Shown here piece by piece: positions 38,767-47,884 of a stretch of DNA of 64,000 bases. Under the pieces are notes generated by a model, which worked only from the letters and a program-made list of their open reading frames with translations, made no database searches and was not told the origin of the DNA. The stretch covers positions 158,803 to 222,802 of the forward strand of contig NZ_KE383876.1 in NCBI RefSeq assembly GCF_000422565.1. The letters are read 5' to 3'. Position 1 is the first letter of the stretch, and each line of letters starts with the position of its first letter. The position numbers and the translations under genes are program-made. The DNA comes from Desulfovibrio aminophilus DSM 12254 (GTDB lineage: Bacteria > Desulfobacterota > Desulfovibrionia > Desulfovibrionales > Desulfovibrionaceae).

Positions 38767-40578
38767 CTATTCCTCGACCACGACGAGAACCTGTTCGCCG
38801 TACGGGTCGGAGACGGTCCCGTCGATCCTGAGCAACTCGGTCCAGCGTCGGATCGCGCCCGCGAAGACGATGGTCATGAGGACTATGACCAGCGCGCCGA
38901 GGAAGCTCAGCAGGTACTGTCCCTTGGGCAGGTAGTTGCCCACGATGTTCAGGTACCCGGCCCAAATGGTGATGAAGGCCATGATGATGCCCGGCACGGC
39001 GGTGAGCCAGGCGTAGCGGGCCTTGTTCATGCGGATGATCATGGTCGTGCCGATGATCAGGCCGCTGGCCGCCAGGAGCTGGTTGCTCATGCCGAGGAGC
39101 GGCCAGATGCTGCCGATGTCGCCGGTATAGACCAAGTAGCCCCAGGCACAGGTGAAGACCGCGCTGGTGCTGATGATGCCCGGCCACCAATGCTTGTCCA
39201 TGAACCTGGGCGCCACCGCGCCGACCATCTCCTGCAGGAAGAAGCGGCCCACGCGGGTGCCGGTGTCCACGGCCGTGAGGATGAACACGGCCTCGAACAT
39301 GATCGCGAAGTGGTACCAATAGCTCATGAGGTGGCTCATGAAGGGCACGGAGGAGAAGACGTAGGCCATGCCCACGGCGAGGCTCACCGCGCCGCCGGGA
39401 CGGCCCTGGATGTTCTCCTGCACCTCGGCGGCCAGGGCGGGCAGGTTCTGCACGCTGATGCCCAGCTTGGCGAAGGCGGCGGGCGCGGCGTTGATGGCGA
39501 AGTAGTCCGCGGGCACGAGCACGCAGGCCGCCACCAGGGCCATGACGGCCACGAAGCCCTCCATGAGCATGGCCCCGTAGCCCACGAAGAGCACGTCCTT
39601 CTCGTCGCCGATCATCTTGGGCGTGGTGCCCGTGCCGATGATGGCGTGGAAGCCCGAGAGAGCGCCGCAGGCGATGGTGATGAAGATGAACGGGAACACC
39701 GGGCCCGGGATCACGGGGCCGCCCCCGGCCGTGAACTGCGTGAAGGCGGGCATGAGCAACTCGGGCCGGACGAAGGCGATGCCCCCGGCCAGCATGGCGA
39801 TGGTGCCGATCTTGAGGTACGTGGACAGGTAGTCGCGCGGGCAGAGCAGGAGCCAGACCGGCAGGATCGAGGCCACGAAGCCGTAGGCCGGAACGATCAG
39901 GGAGAGCTGCCGCTTGGTCAGGTGGAAGAGCGGACCCAGGGTCGGGCTGGCGACCACCCAGGGTCCGGCCACCACGGCCAGGAAAAGTAGAACCACGCCG
40001 ATGGCGCTCGCGCCCTTCACGTCGCCCACGCGCCAGACGTGCAGGTACACGCCCATGATCAGGGCGATGGGGATGGTGGCGAAGACGGTGAAGGTGCCCC
40101 AGGTGCTCTCGGCCATGGCGTTGACCACCGCGATGGACAGACCCGCCAGGGCCAGGATGAGGATGAACAGCACCGCCACCCCGGCCACCCGGCCCACGGC
40201 GCCGCCGATCTCGGCCCCGGCGATGCGGCCCAGGCTGCGGCCCTTGTGGCGCACGGAGGCGAAGAGCACGACCATGTCGTGCACGGCCCCGGCCACCACG
40301 CAGCCGATGAGGATCCACAGGGCCCCGGGCATGTAGCCGTACTGGGCGGCCAGCACCGGGCCGAGCAGGGGCCCGGCCGCCGCGATGGCCGCGAAGTGGT
40401 GCCCGAACAACACGAACTTGTTGGTCTTCACGTAGTCGTGCCCGTCGGCCAGGGTCACGGCGGGGGTGAGCCGCTCGCACTTCAGGCCGAGCACTTTCCG
40501 GGCCAGGAACAATCCATAGAAGCGGTAGGCGATGGCGAAGACGCAGAAGGCGACGAAGATGAGCGTGAGCGCGTTCAT
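38767..40578 (-). CDS. cstA: Carbon starvation protein CstA family (peptide/pyruvate transporter)
   Basis: 603 residues, about 16 to 18 membrane helices. The start LARKVLGL and YVKTNKFVLFGHHFAAIAAAGP, the mid-part ALSGFHAIIGTGTTPKM, and the C-terminal WPLLGMSNQLLA are CstA hallmarks. The family takes up pyruvate or peptides. GGAGA lies before the ATG. A long leader (about 138 nt) follows a sigma-70-type promoter at 40723-40751. Confidence 0.9.
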   Translation of the reverse strand: MNALTLIFVAFCVFAIAYRFYGLFLARKVLGLKCERLTPAVTLADGHDYVKTNKFVLFGHHFAAIAAAGPLLGPVLAAQYGYMPGALWILIGCVVAGAVHDMVVLFASVRHKGRSLGRIAGAEIGGAVGRVAGVAVLFILILALAGLSIAVVNAMAESTWGTFTVFATIPIALIMGVYLHVWRVGDVKGASAIGVVLLFLAVVAGPWVVASPTLGPLFHLTKRQLSLIVPAYGFVASILPVWLLLCPRDYLSTYLKIGTIAMLAGGIAFVRPELLMPAFTQFTAGGGPVIPGPVFPFIFITIACGALSGFHAIIGTGTTPKMIGDEKDVLFVGYGAMLMEGFVAVMALVAACVLVPADYFAINAAPAAFAKLGISVQNLPALAAEVQENIQGRPGGAVSLAVGMAYVFSSVPFMSHLMSYWYHFAIMFEAVFILTAVDTGTRVGRFFLQEMVGAVAPRFMDKHWWPGIISTSAVFTCAWGYLVYTGDIGSIWPLLGMSNQLLAASGLIIGTTMIIRMNKARYAWLTAVPGIIMAFITIWAGYLNIVGNYLPKGQYLLSFLGALVIVLMTIVFAGAIRRWTELLRIDGTVSDPYGEQVLVVVEE

Positions 40579-40903
40579 GGCCGAGGTCTCCAGACCGGGT
40601 TGATTCAAGGGAAAGCAACCCAGGCGGCCATCCGTACCGGTCCTGGGTCGTCTCCGACACCTCACTCGGCCGGTGCGCACCACATCGCCGCAACAGCCGG
40701 AATGCATTCTTCAGGACTCCGTCCTGTAGGGAGACGCGGCCGGTCTGTCAATAGTATTTTTATTTATTTCAAATTATTCCGCACCAGCCGCACGCGACGC
40801 ATGCCATGTGGCCGGACGATGCAGGCGCACCCTGGCGGCATGGCGACAGGCAACATGAAGGCCACTGTGCGTCACCGCGCCGCCACATTCGTTGGATGAG
40901 GAT
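40579..40903. other. 325-nt region upstream of cstA
   Basis: No gene is seen. It holds the cstA promoter and an AT-rich patch at 40750-40785 that could act as an upstream element. Confidence 0.5.
40723..40751 (-). promoter_or_regulatory. Sigma-70-type promoter of cstA
   Basis: Minus-strand TTGACA at 40746-40751, 17 nt, TACAGG at 40723-40728, with an A/T-rich tract just upstream. Confidence 0.6.
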
Positions 40904-41473
40904 CTACTTGCCGGCGAGGAGGTCCAGCAGGCCCCGCCAACGAGGAACGCGGGGCCTGTAGCCCGGCTCGTACAGGGGCGGCAGGACGAAACCCAGATCC
41001 TTCAGCAGTTCGTACCGCCGCTCCAGGACGCAGGCGATCTCGTCGCCGAAGAGCCTGCAGATGGGCGTGGCCTGCACGTCCCGGCATTGGCGCAAGGCCG
41101 CGTCGCGGCCTTCCAGGCGGCAGACATCCAGGGCCCGGCTCATGGCCTCCACGGCCGCCGGATTGATGCGCTCCTGGTTCTCGCGCACGACGTCGCCGTG
41201 GTCCAGGACGAGCCAGGCCGCGAGAAGCGCCAGGAACAGGACGGTCAGCCCCCGTCTGGTCAGGAAGCGCTCCACGAAGAGCGGCTTCTCCGGCGGGCCG
41301 AAGAAGTCCGAGTCCGGGGCGTCCATGGCCTCGCGCAGGTCGTCCTCGTTGACCTTGAGCCCCTGGGAGTCGGCCAGCTCGCGCAATTGGGCCAGGGTCA
41401 TGCCCCGGGCCCCGCGGCGCTCCCGGGGATGGGCCGCCAGCCAGAGCCGGAATATCTCCACGTGGTCCTTCAT
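40904..41473 (-). CDS. Hypothetical membrane protein, 189 residues
   Basis: An N-terminal helical domain (EIFRLWLAAHPRE, LAQLRELADSQGLKVNEDDL), one hydrophobic helix at about residues 73-90 (LTVLFLALLAAWLVLD), then a domain with three cysteines (DVCRLEGRD, PICRLFGDEIACVLE). No family is recognised. The cysteine-rich C-terminal part is probably outside the membrane. It is divergent from the NfeD gene. Confidence 0.6.
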   Translation of the reverse strand: MKDHVEIFRLWLAAHPRERRGARGMTLAQLRELADSQGLKVNEDDLREAMDAPDSDFFGPPEKPLFVERFLTRRGLTVLFLALLAAWLVLDHGDVVRENQERINPAAVEAMSRALDVCRLEGRDAALRQCRDVQATPICRLFGDEIACVLERRYELLKDLGFVLPPLYEPGYRPRVPRWRGLLDLLAGK

Positions 41474-41568
41474 GACGCCCCCTTTGTTTCCGCCATAACA
41501 CGACCATGCCGCGGCGGGGAACCCCCGGAAATCTTGCCAGGTTCCAGGGACTGGCGTATGGGGCTTTC

Positions 41569-42453
41569 ATGTTCGCGGACATGACCATTCCATACCAGGT
41601 CTGGCTTCTGGTGGGCCTGGCCTTCGTGGTGGCCGACCTGGCCGCCCCGGGCCTGATCCTCTCCTTCCTGGGGCTGGGCTGCCTGCTGGCCGCCGGAGCG
41701 GCCTACCTGGCCCCGGCCTCCCAGCCCGTGGTCCAGGCCGGCGTGGCCCTGGCCGGAGCCCTCTTCGGCCTGCTGGCCATCCGCCCGCCCCTGCGCCGGG
41801 CCCGGAAGCGCCGCCTGGAACGCCGCGCCGAGCGGCAGGCCCGGGACGCCGCCGAACGCGAGGCCCAGGAAGAGGCCATGTCCTTCTCCACCAAGCGGAA
41901 AGCCCCGGCCCGCGCCGAGTCCGCCCCGGATGATCCCTTCGCCGCCGCCAAGCCCCAGGCCCCGAAACGGCGCCGCGACCCCTTCGCGGACCTGACCCCG
42001 CCCAAGCCGCCGTCCCGGCCCGCCACCATGCCCGGCGGCTCCCAGCCCCTGTCCATCCTGGAAGAGGACGACGAGCGCTCGGGCTTCGATCTCCTGGAGC
42101 CCGTGCTGGACGACGCCCTGTCCCTGTCCATCGACGAGGAACGGCACTCTCCCCTGCTGCTCACCGACGCCATGGAGCAGCCCGAACGCCCGGCGCCCAA
42201 AAAGTCCAGGCCGCAGCCCGATCTGGACCTGACCATGTCCCTGGACGGCGAGCGCCCGCACGCCCCGCGCGACCCCGTGGGCCGCACCGCCCGGGTTCTG
42301 GAGCCCATCGGCCCGTTCACCTCCGGCGAGGTGGAGGTCGACGGCGAGCGCTACAAGGCCTTCTCCGACGACAATCTCAAGCCCGGGGACAAGGCCCACG
42401 TCCGCGAACGCATGCCCGACCACCCCGAGATCCTCCTCCTTTCGTCCCGTTAG
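41569..42453 (+). CDS. NfeD-family membrane protein with long charged linker
   Basis: 294 residues. Two or three hydrophobic helices (YQVWLLVGLAFVVADL, LSFLGLGCLLAAGAAYL, VALAGALFGLLAI), a long charged and proline-rich linker of about 110 residues, then an NfeD OB-fold (VGRTARVLEPIGPF, GEVEVDGERYKAF, GDKAHV). Short NfeD proteins normally lack so long a linker. Partners are usually slipins; none is here. Start ATG 41569 (41581 is possible) has no strong ribosome site. Confidence 0.72.
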   Translation: MFADMTIPYQVWLLVGLAFVVADLAAPGLILSFLGLGCLLAAGAAYLAPASQPVVQAGVALAGALFGLLAIRPPLRRARKRRLERRAERQARDAAEREAQEEAMSFSTKRKAPARAESAPDDPFAAAKPQAPKRRRDPFADLTPPKPPSRPATMPGGSQPLSILEEDDERSGFDLLEPVLDDALSLSIDEERHSPLLLTDAMEQPERPAPKKSRPQPDLDLTMSLDGERPHAPRDPVGRTARVLEPIGPFTSGEVEVDGERYKAFSDDNLKPGDKAHVRERMPDHPEILLLSSR

Positions 42454-42542
42454 CCTCAGAGGGCTTCCAGAATGGGGGCCGCGCGCCCCCATCCCCCGCG
42501 CCAGGACTGCGTCCTGGACTCGGCAGAAACCGGGAAGCCGAA

Positions 42543-42591
42543 AAAGCCTTTCTGAAAACCCCCGAAGGGGGCGAAGGGGGCCGAAGGGGGT
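42543..42591. repeat. Dispersed CCCCGAAGGGG-type hairpin repeat
   Basis: GCCTTTCTGAAAACCCCC followed by CCCCGAAGGGG-type hairpins upstream of the helicase gene. Confidence 0.6.
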
Positions 42592-42630
42592 TGTTGCGGG
42601 AGAGGGGTGTTGTGGGGTAGTGAGCCGGGC

Positions 42631-44172
42631 ATGGAAAACGAAACTCCCAATACGACTCCCGATCCCGAGGCGGAGCGGCCCGAACCGCGCCTGGAGGATC
42701 TGCCCGAGGTTCTGCGCCTGGCCTGTGAACGCGCGGGCTGGACCGCGCTCACTCCGGTGCAGTCCAAGGCCCTGCCGTCGCTGCTGGAAAGCCGGGACAT
42801 GATGGTCCAGGCCCGCACGGGCAGCGGCAAGACCGGCGCGTTCGTGCTGCCCATGCTTTCCCGCCTGGACGCCTCACGCCCGGAATGCCAGGCCCTGGTG
42901 CTGGTGCCCACGCGCGAGCTGGCCACCCAGGTGGCCCGCGAGGCCGAGATGCTCTGCGGCCCGGACGGCCCGCGCGTGGTGGCGGTGTACGGCGGCGTGG
43001 CCTACGGCCCGCAGATCGACGCCTTCAAGCAGGGCGCGCACATCGTGGTCGGCACGCCCGGCCGTGTGCTGGACCACCTGCTCAAGCGCTCCCTGACCCT
43101 GGAGCACCTGCGCATGCTCGTGTTCGACGAGGCCGACCGGATGCTCTCCGTGGGCTTCTACCCGGACATGAAGGAGGTGCAGCGCTACCTGCCCAAGCGC
43201 CGGGTGCATTCCTCGATGTTTTCGGCCACCTATCCGGGCCACGTGTTGCGCCTGGCCGAGGAGTTCCTGCACGAGCCGCGGATGCTCTCGCTCTCCGGGG
43301 CGCACGTCTCCGTGGCCGAGATCGCGCACACCTACTACGAGGTTCCGGCCATGGGCCGGGAGCGCTGCCTCATCCGGATCATCGAGCTGGAGCAACCCGC
43401 CCAGGCGATCATCTTCTGCAACAAGAAAAGCGACGTGCATTTCCTGACCGCCGTGCTGCAGCAGTTCGGCTACGACGCTGACGAGCTGTCGGCGGACCTG
43501 ACCCAGGCCAAGCGCGAACAGGTGCTGGCCCGGGTGCGGGACAAGTCCCTGCGCTTCCTGGTGGCCACCGACGTGGCCGGGCGGGGCATCGACATCCCGG
43601 ACCTGTCGCACGTGATCCTCTACGAGCCGCCGGAGGACCGCGAGGCCTACATCCACCGTTCGGGCCGCACGGGCCGGGCCGGCGCCTCGGGCGAGGTCAT
43701 CTCCCTGGTGGACGTGATCCAGAAGCTGGAACTCGTGCGCATCGCCCGGCTTTACTCCTTCGAGCTGATCCGGCGGGAACTGCCCTCGGACGAGTCCGTG
43801 TCCGAGGTGGTGGCCGAACGCCTGTCGTCCATGCTGGAGGCCGAGCTGCGGAGCAAGACGCCCCTGGCCCGGGAACGCATGCGGCGCTTCCTGCCCCTGG
43901 CCGGAAAACTGGCCGAGGAGGCCGACGGCCGGATGCTCCTGGCCATGCTCCTGGACGAACGCTACCAGGGCAGCCTCACCGCCGCTCCGGCCCTGCCCGG
44001 GGAACGGTCCGGGCGGCGAAACGAACGCCGGAACGAAAACAGGGACGAACGACGGGACGAAGGCGACCGGCCCCGGCCCGAGGGCGCGGCCAAACGTCGC
44101 AGACGCCCGCGCAAACGCCGCGGGGGCGGGGGTGGCGACCAGGGCGGAGGCGGCCAGGATCGTCAGGATTGA
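42631..44172 (+). CDS. DEAD-box RNA helicase
   Basis: 513 residues with all superfamily-2 motifs: Q motif (TPVQSKALP), Walker A ARTGSGKTG, PTRELA, GTPGRVLD, DEAD in VFDEADRM, SAT in FSATY, FCNKKSD, VATDVAGRGID and HRSGRTGRAG. An extended basic, glycine/arginine-rich C-terminus (about residues 455-513, RNERRNENRDERRD, KRRRRPRKRRGGGGG) is typical of RNA-binding tails. It probably unwinds structured RNA (ribosome or cold stress). It is followed by a terminator. Confidence 0.92.
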   Translation: MENETPNTTPDPEAERPEPRLEDLPEVLRLACERAGWTALTPVQSKALPSLLESRDMMVQARTGSGKTGAFVLPMLSRLDASRPECQALVLVPTRELATQVAREAEMLCGPDGPRVVAVYGGVAYGPQIDAFKQGAHIVVGTPGRVLDHLLKRSLTLEHLRMLVFDEADRMLSVGFYPDMKEVQRYLPKRRVHSSMFSATYPGHVLRLAEEFLHEPRMLSLSGAHVSVAEIAHTYYEVPAMGRERCLIRIIELEQPAQAIIFCNKKSDVHFLTAVLQQFGYDADELSADLTQAKREQVLARVRDKSLRFLVATDVAGRGIDIPDLSHVILYEPPEDREAYIHRSGRTGRAGASGEVISLVDVIQKLELVRIARLYSFELIRRELPSDESVSEVVAERLSSMLEAELRSKTPLARERMRRFLPLAGKLAEEADGRMLLAMLLDERYQGSLTAAPALPGERSGRRNERRNENRDERRDEGDRPRPEGAAKRRRRPRKRRGGGGGDQGGGGQDRQD

Positions 44173-44231
44173 TCGCCCATCGGCAGCCTTCTTTCTCAGT
44201 ATAAATTGATTCATCGACAGCGACCGACGGC

Positions 44232-44265
44232 AGGCCGGTTCCCCCCAGCGGGACCGGCCTTTTCG
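44232..44265 (+). terminator. Terminator after DEAD-box helicase
   Basis: AGGCCGGTTCCC / GGGACCGGCCT stem with a one-base bulge and a TTTTCG tail. Confidence 0.75.
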
Positions 44266-44338
44266 TTTCCGCCGCCGTTCCTCCCCGACGGAAGAAACGT
44301 TCTTCAAATAGTTCCGAAAAGAAAAAATAAAGAATCAT

Positions 44339-44369
44339 TGACAAGAATCCGCCACCGCCTGCTAGCATG
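44339..44369 (+). promoter_or_regulatory. Possible promoter of the broken chemotaxis gene
   Basis: TTGACA and TAGCAT separated by 19 nt, 64 nt before the ATG. Confidence 0.4.
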
Positions 44370-44432
44370 CGCCACCTGACGATTCCCCGGCCGATCGACG
44401 GGAAATCGTCGAATCACGCAAGGAGACGGGTC

Positions 44433-46492
44433 ATGAAGAATCTCAAGCTCGGCGTCAAACTGCTCGGCGGCTTTCTCCTGGTGGCCTGCATCACCCTGGC
44501 CGTGGGCGGCCTGGGCATGCTGGAGATATCCCGCCTGGCGGACAACGTGCGCGTGCTGGGCAAGGAGAAGCTCCCCTCGGTGGAGCATCTCTCGGCCGTG
44601 AAGACCGAGTTCCGCACCATCAACCAGGCCCTGCGCACGCTGCTCTCCCCGGCCCTGGACACCAAGGGCCGCGATGCGCAGTACGCGAACATCCAGGCGG
44701 CCCGCGATCGCTACAAGAAACACCTGGAGACGTACGAAGCCCTGCCGCATACCGCCGAGGAAACGTCCCTCCGGAAGGACTTCCTGGCCAAGATGGCCCA
44801 GGCCGCCGAAGCCAACAACAAGGCCCTGGAGCTTTCCCGCCGGATTCAGGCCCTGGACGTGGCCAATCCCGACGCCATGCTGGCCCGCATCCACTCCTTT
44901 GAGGCCGAACAGCACCGCCTGCTGGCCGAGGCCCAGGAGGCGGTCATCACGGGCAGGGTCGAGGGCGAGGCCTCCGGCGCGGCCGGAAGCCTTCTGGGCC
45001 GCCGCCTGTCCGAACTGCGCACCACCAATCCCGTGATTCTCCAGCAGGCCTCCGCGCTCGGGGAAAGCAACCAGAGGCTGCACGGCGCCCTGGCCGAGGT
45101 CCGGCGGTTGGCGGCGACGGGAGACAGGGGCGCGGCCTCGGCCCTGCTCGCCTCCCAGGTCCGCCCCCTGTCCCGGTCCATCCTTGCGGGCCTGGAGAAG
45201 ATGGCCGACGAGACCGACACGTCCGCGAAGGCCTTCACCCAGATGACCGCGATCCTCCTGGGCGAGGGCCGCGAACGCATGAACGAGGCCGTGGCCGTGC
45301 TGGACCAGGCCGTGGAGCTGAACACCAAATTGGCCCGGACCCAGGTGGAGCAATCCGAGTCCCAGGCCGCCGCCGGGCGGATCACGGCCCTGATCGGCGT
45401 GGTTCTGGGCGTGGTCCTGGCCATCATCCTGGGGGTGCTGCTGACCCGGGCCGTGACCAGGCCGGTCCTCCAGGGCGTGGCCTTCGCCCAGGCCCTGAGC
45501 GGCGGCGACTTCACCCGCGACCTGGACATCGACCAGAAGGACGAGATCGGCGACCGGCCCGGGCGCTCAACGGCATGGCCGGGCACCTGCGCGGCATCGT
45601 GGCCGAGGTCCAGGCCGCCACGGCCAACGTGGCCTCGGGCTCGGAGGAGCTTTCGGCCACCTCCCAGAACCTGTCCCAGGGCGCCACCGAACAGGCCGCC
45701 GCGGTGGAGGAGGTCTCCTCGAGCATGGAACAGATGACCTCCAACATCCGCCAGAACGCGGACAACGCCCGCCAGACCGAGGCCATCGCGCACCAGGCGT
45801 CCAAGGACGCCGAGGAGGGCGGACAGGCCGTGTTCCAGGCCGTGGACGCCATGAAGATCATCGCGGAAAAGATCGGCATCATCGGCGAGATCGCCCGGCA
45901 GACCAACCTCCTGGCGCTGAACGCGGCCATCGAGGCCGCCCGCGCGGGCGAGCACGGCAAGGGCTTCGCCGTGGTGGCCGCCGAGGTCCGCAAGCTGGCC
46001 GAGCGCAGCGGCTCGGCCGCCGGGGAGATCAGCGACCTGTCGGCCCGCAGCGTGGCCGTGGCCGACCAGGCCCGGAACATGCTCGACAAGCTCGTGCCGG
46101 ACATCCGCAAGACCGCCGATCTGGTCCAGGAGATCGCCGCCGCCAGCAACGAGCAGAACGCCGGGGCCGAACAGATCAACAAGGCCATCCAGCAGCTCGA
46201 CCAGGTCATCCAGCAGAACGCCTCGGCCTCCGAGGAGATGGCCTCCACCTCCGAGGAACTGTCCAGCCAGGCCGAGCAGCTCCAGCAGGCCATGAGCTTC
46301 TTCGACATCGGCGAGGGCGGCGGACGGCCCTCGCGGAAGGCGTCGGCCAAGGCTTCCAAGGCCGCCCCCCGGGCCCTGCCCGGAACCGGCGCCAAAGCCG
46401 GCGCCAAACCCGGAGCCAAGGGTGCGGAAGCCGCCAAGACCAAGGGCGTGGCCCTGGCCATGGGGGACGACGAGGAATTCGAACGCTTCTAG
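44433..46492 (+). pseudogene. Methyl-accepting chemotaxis protein broken by a one-base frameshift
   Basis: Residues 1-377 are intact: TM1, four-helix-bundle sensor (LEISRLADNVRVLGKE), TM2 and HAMP start. At about 45557 the sequence reads GGCGACCGGCC where GGCGACCTGGCC is expected; one T is missing. The frame then runs into GRSTAWPG nonsense to a stop at 45737. In the other frame the signalling domain continues unbroken to 46492 ([19 protein letters not shown]), ending in DDEEFERF, like a CheR tether. This could be a true pseudogene, a sequencing error, or a recently lost gene. Confidence 0.8.
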
Positions 46493-46609
46493 CCCACGGG
46501 AAGCGGCGCGGCCCATCGCATCGAACCGGCGGGAGGCCGCGCCCGCCCTCCCGGCCCTCGGGACGCCCGGCCTCTAGCCAGGGAACGTCTCCTGTCTTAT
46601 GATGGGCGC

Positions 46610-47590
46610 ATGAGCAAGCCCGTACCGGACGCGAAGGCCGCCGCGCCGACCTTCTTCACCATCTCGCCCCTGATGATCTTTCCCGAGACCCTGGGGCGCT
46701 TCTCCATCTATCTGCGCCAGGGCGACGAGTATGTGCTCTACGCCGACTCCGAGGAACGCTTCAGCGAACGCCATCGGCGCAACCTGCACGAATCCGGGGT
46801 GAAGGAAGTCTTCGTCAAGACCGAGCAGAAGGAGCACTTCGAGCGCTACGTGGAGAGCAACCTGGGCCGCATCCTGGCCGACGAGGCCCTGCCCATGCCC
46901 GAGCGGGCCCGGATCTTCATGGACGCGGCCAAGGACGTGGTGCAGGACGTCTTCGAGGAGCGCCTCCCGGCCATCCGCAAGGAGAACTTCGAGCGCCTGA
47001 AAAACGTGGTCGAGCAAAGCATCCGCTTCCTGACCAAGGAGAAGGCCCTCACCGCCCTGGCCCCGTTCATCGCCCACGACTACAAGGGCTACACGCACTC
47101 CATCCACGTCTTCGTCTTCACCCTGGCCGTGCTCCAGAGCTTCGGGGCCGTGGAGGAGGAACTCTTCCAGGCCGGGATGGGGGCCATGCTGCACGACGTG
47201 GGCAAGCTGCGCGTGCCCAAGGAAATCCTGAACAAGCGGAGCCTGAGCCGGGCCGAACAGGAAGTCCTGCGCGGGCATCCCCTCTGGGGCGTGTCCCTGT
47301 GCGCCCAGCTGACCATGAGCCAGACCTCGCTGAACTGCATCCTCTTCCACCACGAACGCATGGACGGCGAGGGTTATCCCGGCCGCCTGCCCGGAGAGGG
47401 AATCCCCTTCCCGGTGCGGGTGCTTTCCGTGTGCGACTCCTACGACAACCTGACCTCCGAACGCCCCGGCTCGTCGGCGCTCTCGCCCTTCGAGGCCCTG
47501 CGCACCATGCGCGACGACATGAAGGGAGCCTTCGACCTGGAGGTGTTCAAACGCTTCGTGCAGGTGCTCTCGGGCGCGTCCCTGGTGTAA
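46610..47590 (+). CDS. HD-GYP domain c-di-GMP phosphodiesterase
   Basis: 326 residues. N-terminal 100 residues are a pilus/DUF3391-like domain; the HD-GYP part carries MLHDVGKLRVP (HD at 195-196) and HHERMDGEGYP (247-257), plus the expected downstream D in SVCDSYD. It should hydrolyse c-di-GMP, balancing the diguanylate cyclases nearby. The start is ATG without a strong ribosome site. It is not in an operon with the frameshifted gene by spacing alone. Confidence 0.87.
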   Translation: MSKPVPDAKAAAPTFFTISPLMIFPETLGRFSIYLRQGDEYVLYADSEERFSERHRRNLHESGVKEVFVKTEQKEHFERYVESNLGRILADEALPMPERARIFMDAAKDVVQDVFEERLPAIRKENFERLKNVVEQSIRFLTKEKALTALAPFIAHDYKGYTHSIHVFVFTLAVLQSFGAVEEELFQAGMGAMLHDVGKLRVPKEILNKRSLSRAEQEVLRGHPLWGVSLCAQLTMSQTSLNCILFHHERMDGEGYPGRLPGEGIPFPVRVLSVCDSYDNLTSERPGSSALSPFEALRTMRDDMKGAFDLEVFKRFVQVLSGASLV

Positions 47591-47884
47591 GCGTCGGCCG
47601 ACGGCGGCCATCGCCGTCGATAAAATTCATCCTATAACGATGTCTCGTCGATGTTCGTCGACGAAAAATCCGCAGGATTTCCCGCCCCGGGCCTGGCGGA
47701 CGGCGCGACGACGCGGGGCGGCCCGGGGCCGAGCAAACGAGCAGGGTCAGGCCCCCCGGGGGGGCGCGTTATAACCTCGGCTTCCGGCATGAGCCTTTGT
47801 TGCCGGGGCCGGACTTCGATGGTAGGGCATGACGATTCGAAAGACCCGTCCATCGGACCGGTCCGTTCGAAACAGGTTTCCGGG

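Noticed and set aside
45540-45580. Programmed frameshift in the chemoreceptor
   Set aside because: No slippery heptamer or stimulatory hairpin is seen, and a single missing T restores the whole family sequence.
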